DNA of 64,000 nucleotides, from assembly GCF_026151205.1 (NCBI RefSeq), contig NC_087084.1:5697538-5761537 (forward strand), given 5' to 3'. This DNA comes from Bolinopsis microptera. Taxonomy: Eukaryota > Ctenophora > Tentaculata > Lobata > Bolinopsidae. Shown piece after piece: positions 37,601 to 47,177 of the stretch. Both the position numbers and the translations under genes were made by a program. The first letter of the stretch is position 1. Every line of letters starts with the position of its first letter. The notes below the pieces were generated by a model. That model saw only the letters and a program-made list of their open reading frames with translations, was not told the DNA's origin and ran no database searches.

Positions 37601-40600
37601 GCGTTGTTAGGGATCGTTCACATTTACATACATTATCAGGGATATGCTGTTAGGGATATATTGTTAGGGACCGTCCACATATTATTATTACCTCATCATC
37701 TTACAGAGGCTAATAAAAATTCTGAAGCTAGTGAAATCTGAGGGTTATGTGAAACGTGGCCAACAGAGGGGGATGGAGGGCCGAATTCCGCGGGGGCAAT
37801 GTGTCTAAACAATTCCTCATTGTACCCGGCCCACTCCTCACAAGTTTAACTCGTATCACTTGTACATGTTACATAATGATATTGTAACATACCATTGCAA
37901 TCTGGTTGTAGTACACACAAATGTACACTGTTCAGTGTTCACTGTATCTATCCGTACTAGCAGGGTGGGCCAGAATTAAATGATACAAGCTGTGTGAAGT
38001 GAGTACAGTTTCAGAGATATTTATCAGTTATTATCGCTCACACGATAGTTAATACCAGACACGTGTGTTTAGTTAATATTATACTGACACGTCAAGGTGC
38101 TCATGGTCCATATTATCACTCTAACTGAAATAGATATACAGTCTACACAGTACACTGTACACTTTACACTTAACTGTACAATATTGTAATGAGTAAACTG
38201 TACTGATCTGTACTGTAAAGCTGTAATGTACACTTCACTGTACTTACTACACTGAAATAAATAATAACAAGGCCTCGGGACAGCAAGGTGAACCTTCATA
38301 GTATATTCTCATTTTATATATATAATATATATAATTATAATCTATATCGTATTTCATTGTTAATAACATGAAGACGATGTGAATATAAGTGAACACACCA
38401 GCGTTTCTTCAGAAACAATACAGATTAGACCATTACAAACCAGAGTCTAGGCAGGGGGACTTGCCAAATTTCATTTTACCCTGCCACTTAGCGTTCTCTT
38501 GGTACCACAATGTTGGCAGGGAACTAATATCCAGGACGAAATCTTGGAACCCAGCCAAAATAAAGGAGCCATTTTGGGTGGTGTTTCTTCCGGCTTTATG
38601 TCGAGTGTAGCCAATGTTATGATATAACATATAGCCTCTAATGTTGTAGGGGCTTGGTTGTTGAATTTAATAACTTGACTTTATAAATAACTGAATTTAA
38701 TAACTTGACTTTATAAATAACTGAATTTAATAACTTGACTTTATAAATAACTGAATTTAATAACTTGACTTTATAAATAACTGAGGTAACGGTTTTAAAA
38801 ATTCGTCTTTCTAGAAGGGGTTGTTAAATTTAATAACAACCTTATATAAATAGCTTCTAGGCGACGAATTTAACAAATTCTTGAAGTTCGTCATGCACCA
38901 TAATAATACTCCCTCTAATTGTGAGCTCTTTTATCAAATTACGACTGTTTTGGGTTCCCACAATCGTGATGAGAAACTATTTGTGTTATTTATTTGGGAA
39001 TGAGACGCAATTTTTCGTGCGATGCATCCTGAGTTTCGGTTGAATAAATAGGAGATCTTTACCTACGAGGAGTTCCAATTTAGATACATACATTTCCTAA
39101 AATACACCCAAACGATGAGCTGAATTCCAATGAAAACACTGGTTTAACATTAGAGGTACAGTAGCTACAGTAACTACTAGCAGTTTCACTGAACAACATC
39201 AGTCTTACAGTCCGTGTAAGATGATGTATGTGTACACTGTCAATACCACGTGTCAATACCACGTGTACACGTCAATACCACGTGCAAGATGAGGAATGTA
39301 CGTGTAGAACGAATTTTCCACGAGCCGTTATTTCATAAGGAATTCTCCTGTCATGTGTGATGAGGACCGTATTTCATGAGAGGAACATATGTTACGTGAG
39401 TAATGCAAGTGAAAGGTGGCTCATCTCAACAAACGACTTGTTGAAATACGCGGAAATTTGTTTCGCTGGCTTGTGTAATCGTATGAGGTTGCATCATGAG
39501 TGTTACAGTTGGATCTTAACAACAAAATAATGGGCGAATAAATCGTTTTTTGATCACTAATCATGATAATGACAATAATAAAGACTTGTAAAGAATGTGA
39601 CCCTACATAGTATGTGAAATAAATGACAAATGTCATGTAAAATATACCAGACTTGTTCTCAGCAGAGAGGTTGCGTTTCACTAAGCAACCAGCGAGAAGA
39701 TGGAATTATTTGAACCAACATCAAATTACAAGTCCGGCGTATAGAAAATTACCAAATACCAACCCTGTTCCTGTAGCAACGGTGCAATATAGCTACCCTA
39801 AAACATTTCCCTGTACCAAATATTTCTCTGTAAAATATTTCTCTCGCCTCTAAATATATAAAATTTGGCTGCTCCACACACACTACAATGCATGATTCTT
39901 GTTATGAACCTATGAGGAGGCCTACTCCGCAAGACAAATCATGATCTCTTAGACTTAGAGGTATGTCATTATATTGCAGGAATGGGACGTATCTCCGCTG
40001 ATCTCTACTGAGAGCACACTTTCAAAGAATTAATTCTTAGAATTCTTCAAGAATTATTGGCATTCTTCCAGAATTCTTGGCAATCCGCCAGATTCCAAGA
40101 ATTATTGGCATTCTTCCAGAATTCTTGGCAATCCGCCAGATTCCAGGATGGTGACTTTCTAATGCGTGGTAACAGACGCACTACGGCACTAGTATTATGT
40201 CACATGAAAAACGTATACTATGTGTACGTTTAATGCTCGATTCTTCCTAACAAGCGTGCATGTTGGGAGATGAATGTGTTTTTGTCACGTGATAGTGCAC
40301 GTGGGCGTAATGTTACACGTGGGCGTGACGATTTTGTCACGTGGTATTCTCAAGAAAATACCTGATTGTTTCTGATGAGATGATGATGGGAAGTACATGT
40401 AACCACATCACTTTCATAGTCTGAAACTTAATAAATGTAATAGATTGATAGAACATGATGTGTTTTGATCACGTGTTTGTGACGTTTTTGTCACGTGGGG
40501 GGCTGGTCATATACTCCAGCAAGCTGTGGTTACGTCAAGCTTTGTGGTTGGAACGCGACCAACTGTGTGTGTTTTGCGTGTCTCTGTGGTGTGTTCTGTA

Positions 40601-43600
40601 CGTGGATAGGATCGTTAAACGAACATGACTTTTATTTTTGGGAAAAGATAAGCAAAATTACATGTGACAGTAAACAGTAAAATTCCAACAAGAGTTTTTG
40701 GTTTTTACTGAAATGTTCTGTAACATTTGGTTCAATCATGACGCAATTCAGCGAAGATATCATGAACTATGAACAACGAAAGTGTTTATTAAGTGTTTAT
40801 ATAAAATGTTTATTAACATCTGAACTAAGCTACGTTCAACCAAATGTTTCGGCTGGTTGTTTTGGTAATGTCTATTCCATAAACAGTAAGAAGGTGAGTA
40901 TAAACAAAAGACTTGTAGTATGTGACTATAAATCAATGAATTATTGAGCGATGTGGACCTTTTATTATAATTTATTGCAGGAATGCAAATGTGTAATTAC
41001 ATTTATTATAATTTAATTATAAATCGATTATAATAGCTCTTTCTTGTATGGCCCTTCGAGTATATTTTTATATTTATCTTTTATATTTGAGATACTGTAC
41101 TTATTATTATATTCATCAATTAACCTTTTGTGAAACAAAGATATGTTTAGTTAGAGGTAAACACAGCTAATAGATTTACTTGTTCACATTGTTAGTAAAT
41201 GATAAGTCTATTGTTATTATATATATAAAGAATATACTAAGAATGATTTCATGTGATCCGAACAACTCGAATTCCTATAATTTATCCTGAAAGTGACTAA
41301 TTGAATAATTATGGCTCGTTTAATAACCTGTATGGGTGTGATCATCCTAAATCATCTAGATCACTTATCTGATTATATCGTGTTTGGCATTATCTCAAAA
41401 ACGATAATTAAGTTGGGAACCTAGAGATACGTGGAGTGCTGATAATTTACAAATAAGTGATATGAGACTATAATATCACTGTCTATACTGTATAATGTCC
41501 AGCTTAATTTATCATTGATTGCAAGTAGAGGGATAAAAGCTGATCCAAGCTAACCACCACGATCAATCTTGCTCTACATCTAAAAAGTTAAAACTTTCAA
41601 GTCTATCTGAGTTTTTGTTTCCCACTACAAAAATTATCTTATATGCCTTAAAAAAGGTCATGTTTTAAAAAAGGTCCTCTTTGTCACAAACACTTGCTCC
41701 GAGTAAGACTTGCAGACTTGCGTGTAACACGTAATGTGTGTTTCTGGAGGGTTATTATAAATGTGAGCTGCTACCGTGAGACCGCCTGTGAGTTGACTCT
41801 AACCTGAGTGTTATTAGTTAACATTGTGCTGTTGACTGTACGTTAACGGTGTGTGAGTCCCATAAGTAGCCTTATACTTTGTGTTAACTGTGTGTTAACT
41901 GTGTGTTAACTGTGTGTTAACTGTGTGTTAACTGTGTGTTACCTGTATATTAACAGTATGTTAACAGTACGTTAACAGTTTGTTAACTGTACGACAAGTA
42001 ACCTTATACTTTGTGTTAACCTTGTGTTTATAATGTCCGTCGACACAGCACCAAACTGCAACTTTATAATACAGTCAATATACACGACCATTATCTAGTC
42101 AATTTACGGCGATATTACATGTCCACAAAAAACGGTCGGTTTACATAATGTCCCAGCTCATGCTTTGCCACAACCACAGAGCACTGTATATAATATAAAT
42201 AATTAACAAAATGATATATACGTAAAGCAGGTCTATTAATAGTTAATACCTAAAAGCGTAAACCACCTATTAATAATATTACCTGATAAGACAAATTTAA
42301 TTGTTATATTTGACCACTCATACAATCATTGAAAATTTAATTCATTAAATAATATTATTAATAGATTTAATCGCAAAACTGTAACATATCTTGTGACTTA
42401 TCTTGCTCGTCAACCTTAGAGAACCCTCAATTATTGCTGCCCTTATCTCAGATTTACCCAATTGTAGTTGTATCCATAATTAGTACCTCAGAAGTATTAA
42501 TATTAATAAGGGGTCGTTCACATATTACGTAATCTGCTGAGGGGGGAAGGGGGTTTCCAAGCGATTACGCTAGTGTAATTTTGACAATATAGCTATGTGT
42601 AAAACTGATTACGGAGGTAAAAATTGTTCAAAAAGTGATTACGTATAATAATTAATATGTGAACGACCTTTAATAATAATCGCGATATCTTAAAATAGTA
42701 CTCTCCTCAGCTCAAATCAACTTATAAAAGTATTTTAACATAATATAATGTATAATGTTAACTCAGACCAGAGAAAGAAAGATTGCTATAAGGAAATACT
42801 TTGTTTGAATTTGCTAATATTGTGGCTAAATCTAAATACCCTCTGCACGTGTACCTTGGTTACTGAGCACACGATTTCCTTGGAATAGTTGGAATAGTTT
42901 GATGTTGGACCGTTTAATCAAGTCTCCTGCTGTCCCAATTTTCTGTGGAATTCATATTTTATTTCCTATATGAAGAACCTTGGTATATAGCTAAACGTCT
43001 CCTTAATCGTTGAAATAAGTAAACGAACTTTCCCTATAAATATAATCGACAGTTAATCTTCTGTGTTATAAACTTAATGATTGATCATTTAAAACTAATT
43101 ATTAATTAACTAATTTAACTTATTATTGTAGGGGATCCAGTTTAGAATCCTTAGAACGCAGTGGACCAGACAAGAGCAAGATAAAGATAATATTCAGTAA
43201 CAACAGTGTGTTTAATCGACCGCCTCCCCCTAGATGTGTCACTAGACACTCCCCCGCAGAACAGGTGGGTTGTCGTGGTAACGAGTGTAGTTGTCATGGT
43301 AACGAGTGTAGTTGTCGTGGTAACCAGTGTAGTTGTCATGGTAACGAGTGTAGTTGTCATGGTAACGAGTGTAGTTGTCATGGTAACGTGTGTTATAGTT
43401 GTCATGGTAACCAGTGTAGTTGCCATGGTAACCAGTGTAGTTGTCATGGTAACCAGTGTAGTTGTCCTGGTAACCAGTGTAGTTGTCATGGTAACCAGTG
43501 CAGTTGCCATGGTAACCAGTGTAGTTGTCATGGTAACCAGTGTAGTTGTCATGGTAACGAGTGTAGTTGTCATGGTAACCAGTGTAGTTGTCCTGGTAAC

Positions 43601-44784
43601 CAGTGTAGTTGTCCTGGTAACCAGTGTAGTTGTCATGGTAACCAGTGTAGTTGCCATGGTAATCAGTGCAGTGTAGTTGTCATGGTAACGAGTGTAGTTG
43701 TCATGGTAACCAGTGTAGCTGTCATGGTAATCAGTGCAGTTGTCATGGTAACCAGTGTAGTTGCCATGGTAATCAGTGTAGTTAGCATGGTAACCAGTGT
43801 AGTTGGCATGGTAACCAGTGCAGTGTAGTTGTCATAGTAACCAGTGTAGTTGTCATGGTAACCAGTGTAGTTGCCATGGTAATCAGTGCAGTGTAGTTGT
43901 CGTGGTAACCAGTGTAGTTGTCATGGTAACCAGTGTAGTTGCCATGGTAATCAGTGCAGTGTAGTTGTCATGGTAACCAGTGTAATTGTTATAAAGAATG
44001 TCTTGAATTATTCCCGCTGACCCCAAATTAGTACAGTTACCGAGTTTCCTCACAGCTTACATTTTACATAAAGCTGTTTACATGTTACACTGTTACAGGT
44101 CCATTCTATGGGTATATCATCTGTTCAATATAATAACTGTATAATAAGTGTACAGTTTTACAGTAAGTCTTTGAAGTTCCGTTTTAGCGGATCATCAATG
44201 ATCTAGCACATGAATTGTCAAGACTAAGGGTAGAGTGTGTAGAGTGTAGAGTGTAGACTGTAGAGTGTGTAAAGTGTAGACTGTAGAGAGTGTAGAGAGT
44301 GTTGTACAGAGTCTGTTTATAATAGCTGTGTCTTGTGTGAAATATGTATACACTATGCACTGTGCAGTGTGTACTGAATAGTAATTGTATAGTGTATACT
44401 TGCTGTGTAGTACATAGTATGCTTTATGTATACTCTATAGACTATACTGTATAGTTGCTGTATACAAGCTGCTGTATAACAATCTCAGTGATATGTGATG
44501 TTCCTACGAGCCGTGTGGTAATCGTTTCCGTGATCTTTACACACAAGTTTCAATGAGCCACCGTTCACTTTCTGGTGTTTAATGTTTTATATCAATCTGT
44601 ATATATCTAATATTTAGATACCACTTGATCACATTTTGGCGGCCGCAATTTTATCATTCAAACAATTTTCTCGAGAAATTAAAGTGACCTCTTTTTGATT
44701 AAGTTAATTAACTAAATTAATTAACTTTGATTTCGAGTCTGTTTTTTTTACACATTTTATTTCCAATTTCAGGCTTGTCAATAG
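34589..44784 (+). CDS. FAM117/GLCCI1-family protein
   Basis: Seven exons keep frame: 34589-34687, 34960-35022, 35210-35257, 35491-35649, 35951-36105, 36436-36549 and 43132-43264 (257 codons). A possible terminal exon at 44773-44784 adds ACQ and a stop. Family hallmarks appear in order: LLRRASSLEVI (the RR-S-LD/E serine motif), HKRSSSLGTTELKE with a following basic KLRRTLQREK, a TLHGGLHNIRDAL block, the EGHKAP block, CSFLFARQPPPNADKARC, and DKSKIKIIFSNNSVF. These line up with vertebrate FAM117A/B and GLCCI1, phosphorylated cytoplasmic scaffold-like proteins of poorly known function. The protein is shorter than the vertebrate ones (about 450-580 aa). The ATG at 34589 is the first in frame, but an upstream exon cannot be excluded. 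Intron 6 is 6.6 kb. Confidence 0.75.
34960..35022 (+). CDS. FAM117-like exon 2
   Basis: Encodes IDKKIKRHKRSSSLGTTELK then E, phase 0 at both ends (GAG|GTAAGA). HKRSSSLG is the most diagnostic block of the family. The acceptor CACCCAAAG is weak. Confidence 0.75.
35210..35257 (+). CDS. FAM117-like exon 3
   Basis: Follows GATGTTCAG. It encodes KLRRTLQREKKQSPSP and ends CCT|GTAAGT, phase 0. A short basic helix, as expected after HKRSxS. Confidence 0.75.
35491..35649 (+). CDS. FAM117-like exon 4
   Basis: Follows AATTTTGCAG. It encodes TLHGGLHNIRDALYRNSDQC to NLTINHSPL, phase 0 at both ends. It carries a second RSLD motif (TRTRSLDCL). Confidence 0.8.
35951..36105 (+). CDS. FAM117-like exon 5
   Basis: Follows TCCCTATTAG. 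It encodes TPHEGHKAPLPRGSRSDTPV to NYYTDA, ending in phase 2 at CCAG|GTGATA. Confidence 0.78.
36436..36549 (+). CDS. FAM117-like exon 6
   Basis: Follows ATCTCCTCAG. It encodes SPSMDSPDKI...ADKARCI, ending in phase 2 at ATCAA|GTAAGT. SFLFARQPPPNADK corresponds to the family F-KREPPEG-E block. Confidence 0.78.
37608..37692. mobile_element. MITE-end-like repeats (TTAGGGAYCGTYCACAT)
   Basis: TTAGGGATCGTTCACAT at 37608 and TTAGGGACCGTCCACATATT at about 37664 resemble the terminal repeat of the element at 42.5 kb. They lie in direct orientation, so this may be a rearranged remnant. Confidence 0.4.
38661..38780. repeat. 30-bp tandem repeat, 4 copies
   Basis: Four near-identical 30-bp units containing GAATTTAATAACTTGACTTT. 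Only the first base of the first unit differs. A degenerate relative lies at about 38825. Confidence 0.95.
39245..39290. promoter_or_regulatory. Triple CACGTG cluster
   Basis: Three ATACCACGTG sites in about 45 bp (CAATACCACGTG repeated). Intronic in the FAM117-like gene. This could be a bHLH-bound element or simply a short tandem repeat. Confidence 0.35.
40048..40143. repeat. 48-bp direct duplication
   Basis: Two adjacent copies starting CAAGAATTATTGGCATTCTT and ending CCGCCAGATTC. Each unit contains an AGAATTCT palindrome. Confidence 0.95.
40285..40500. promoter_or_regulatory. CACGTG cluster (six sites)
   Basis: CACGTG occurs four times at about 40285-40342 (GTCACGTGAT, GCACGTGGGCG, ACACGTGGGCG, GTCACGTGG) and twice at about 40469-40500. 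This is the densest group in the FAM117-like intron and could be an intronic enhancer or promoter. Confidence 0.35.
41878..41990. repeat. 11-bp GTTAAC repeat
   Basis: Units of ACTGTGTGTTA, each creating a GTTAAC palindrome, uniform at first and then degenerating to ACAGTATGTTA. Confidence 0.9.
42508..42672. mobile_element. MITE with GGTCGTTCACATATTA terminal inverted repeats
   Basis: The left end AGGGGTCGTTCACATATTAC and right end TTAATATGTGAACGACCTT are inverted repeats around about 165 bp of non-coding DNA. The flanks are AATAA/TAATAA-rich, fitting an AT-rich target duplication. There is no transposase, so it is non-autonomous. Confidence 0.75.
43132..43264 (+). CDS. FAM117-like exon 7
   Basis: Follows TTATTGTAG. 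The phase-2 join restores AAG, then GSSLESLERSGPDKSKIKII continues through FSNNSVFNRPPPP to HSPAEQ, with a CAG|GTGGGT donor in phase 0. DKSKIKIIF corresponds to the family PDKNKV-F-P block. The frame stays open into the adjacent minisatellite, so an unspliced transcript would code a Cys-rich tail. Confidence 0.75.
43265..43990. repeat. 21-bp minisatellite whose unit is an RFX X-box (about 34 copies)
   Basis: Tandem units of 21 bp centred on the near-palindrome GTTGTCATGGTAAC or GTTGCCATGGTAAC. Both fit the X-box consensus GTHNYYATRRNAAC bound by RFX winged-helix factors. Variants include GTTGTCCTGG, GTAACGAG and GTAATCAG. Because 21 is a multiple of three and the unit lacks stops, long open frames appear on both strands (VVVMVTS, CHGNQCS and TTTLVTM repeats). 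These are by-products. The array starts within a few bases of the exon 7 donor. Confidence 0.93.
44773..44784 (+). CDS. Possible terminal exon of the FAM117-like gene
   Basis: A very strong acceptor (CTGTTTTTTTTACACATTTT then ATTTCCAATTTCAG) is followed in the required phase 0 by GCT TGT CAA TAG, giving ACQ and a stop. There is no homology support for so short a tail. Confidence 0.4.
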   Translation, partial: ACQ

Positions 44785-46982
44785 ATGCAGACAGACAGAA
44801 AATGAGAAATTCCTGAAATTCCTGAGATTGTTATTTTCAGAACAGTTCGAACCATGTCGATATATTCAACGGAAATTCTCACGATATATATTCAAAACTG
44901 AATGTTTATTAACTATTCGAGTAGAAATTTAGTTTTAAGAAATTTAGAAAAAAGTTAGGTAGAGTGCAATTAACTGATTGGTTAGTTGAATAATTAATTA
45001 ATTAGTTAGATAAATAATTAATTTAATGGTAGGTTCAGAATAGGAACTGTAATCGTAAACTTGTAACTAATTTTTTGAAGTTCACGAGTGTAAATATATT
45101 CGTTAAAGTTTGTAATTAGGTGTATTGATATTACTTAATAATATTGATATTACTTAATAATATTGATATTAATTAATAGTGATCACTGAAATGACTCTAG
45201 TTTTTGTGAGGAAAATCAAAATGATTTACAATGTTTGGTTTGGAAAAAGCTGAAATGTGCTAATAAAAACTTGAATTTTGTTTAAAATACGGGTATATCC
45301 TTTTAAAATTAACTTGATCTATTTAATTGTGTTAATCAGAAGGGCCAATCACACATTACGTCAGCAATATTGGACTATTTTTAGACCTGCCAGAAATTTC
45401 AACCCTGGCTACAGTGTAAAATTACGTCGTCAAATTTTCTCTCCTCCCTCCCCTTCCCTTATCCCTCCATCCTCCTCTTCTTTCCACCCCTCTTCCACTC
45501 CTCATTCTCTCTAGGAATCTGACGTAATATGTGAAGTGTGAACTTTCTCTATTTTAACTTTGTATTAACAGAAGTTTGTACTCTTATATTTTATGAGAGC
45601 AGTCATTCATATGATCAACTTATACAAATGAAGTTGAACGAGTTGGTTTAAATCGTAAAGATTACCACAATATTTGCCCACATATTTTCATCCTCCGATT
45701 TCAGCATGATGCTGATTTGAACTACAATTATATTAAGTTACACTGTAAATACAAATTCTCGAATATTACATAGCTAATAAATTTCCTAGGACGCTGAATT
45801 ACATATAATGGTCTAGGATTAGAAACATGTCCGTATTTTTAGTGAAATAATACCTGATATCTGTCATGAAACAGGGATTTTTCTGCAGTTTAATCGAGAT
45901 TGCCCCAACTTAATTGATATTAGTATGTAGAATTAAGGGGACTTGTTTTAACATGTTTGATTTGTACACCACATTATTTTGTTCATCATCACAATGTATA
46001 AAGTGTACATAGTACACTTGCATTTACGATGTCTGTTAGATATGGGTATCGAAGGATTAATTGAAATATATATAATTTACTACTATGTAACACAATTGGT
46101 AAGTTTTGCCTAATTCAGATTTGAGATTTGCAAAACAATAACGATGTTTTTTACTAGTGTCAGTGCGATTTATACTCGGCTTGTGCCAAGCAACCAATTT
46201 CCCTTACAATGCTAGCCTGAACATTCTTCAGAAATGGGTTCAGAATAGGTTCTACATGTGCGCGGAGTAATTCTATAGTGCGCGTTATGAAGACGTACGT
46301 GTTCAGTCTAGATCAGGTAAAAAGGTAGCAGTTCAGTACTATACCGTCTCTTACTCAAATTTCAACTCCTCCCTGCTCAAAGGGACTGGCGTGGCTAGCA
46401 GCTAGAGCAACTTGAAAGACAATCTGCCTGCGTGGTCACAACGTTGTGTGGCTGGATTCCTTCGTCAATATTCGAAAGCATTATAATGCCCCTCCCCCGC
46501 AGAGATAGGTACAAATATTAACACGAGTCTGGAACAAACCGCAAATATGTTCGTCAATCTTACAGATATGGAAACTGGTGATTGTTATGACACGTACGTG
46601 ACAGCTGTCCCGGATTGTGGTTGGTCGCTGTCGTGTCGGTGGACAAAAATGGTTGAAAAATAAAACAACTTCTTAAAATTGTATAAACATAGCAAATAAA
46701 GTCCAGACTTAATACATCTATACAGAATATCAGAATACAAATAATACGTCAAACCCAAGTTTATAGTTATAGTAATTAAATAAACCTCTTTATATGTTCC
46801 TCTTATTTGAATTGATTCAGTCGGGCTATCTCAGCTGCCCGTTGATGAATACAAAAAGTAGCAGGCCTTTTGAGTTTTGAGAGAATTGTCAGGATAATTA
46901 TCAAGAGAAATCCCTAAAGTTGACCAGCTTCATACATCAGTAAAGAGAAAATAAACAATCTCGTTAGACTTTGTTAAGTGAT
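44785..46982. other. Intergenic / 3' flank, no gene recognised
   Basis: AT-rich. Contains a tandem TAATATTGATATTACT repeat near 45125-45170 and the MITE at 45.34-45.55 kb. The FAM117-like gene (+) and SEC22-like gene (-) converge here. Confidence 0.5.
45339..45548. mobile_element. MITE-like element, CACATTACGTCAG inverted ends
   Basis: Left end CAATCACACATTACGTCAG and right end CTGACGTAATATGTGAAGTG are imperfect inverted repeats around about 210 bp that includes a CT-rich run. It resembles the 42.5-kb element in its CACATATTACGT core. Confidence 0.55.
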
Positions 46983-47177
46983 TCAAACTTCAGGCTTATC
47001 ACTCATTGGCTTTAGATAATAATGAGCGACATTTGCGAGAGTCAACAAGGCGAATATGCCATTGAAAACAACTGATGTTATGGACTCCATGGTGGTCCCG
47101 TAAGTAAGGATTAGGAGGATGAATGAGGATACGATCAGTCTTTTGTTGGTTAGTAAGCCGTGTACACAGATAAATAC
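46983..47177 (-). CDS. SEC22-like exon 6 (last spans, stop)
   Basis: Follows TTTTCCAG. It encodes VFICVHGLLTNKRLIVSSFI and on to KPMSDKPEV and TGA. Two to three hydrophobic segments end in a short polar tail. Confidence 0.65.
   Translation of the reverse strand, partial: VFICVHGLLTNKRLIVSSFILLILTYGTTMESITSVVFNGIFALLTLANVAHYYLKPMSDKPEV

Larger units (their letters stand above)
36550..43131 (+). other. FAM117-like intron 6 (6.6 kb), repeats only
   Basis: Holds a 30-bp repeat (38661-38780), a 48-bp duplication (40048-40143), a GTTAACTGTGT repeat (41878-41990), MITE-like sequences (37.6 and 42.5 kb) and CACGTG clusters at 39.25 and 40.3-40.5 kb. I found no exon fitting the phase between exons 6 and 7, and the open frames lack recognisable domains. 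Confidence 0.6.

Noticed and set aside
40495-40680. Cys/Trp-rich 61-codon frame
   Set aside because: Short, in an intron, adjacent to a CACGTG cluster, with no disulfide-protein pattern or signal peptide I could support.
43151-43828. Long open frames on both strands through the 43-kb array (TTTLVTM, VVVMVTS, CHGNQCS)
   Set aside because: A 21-bp stop-free unit opens several frames on both strands at once; only the exon 7 part (43132-43264) has outside support.
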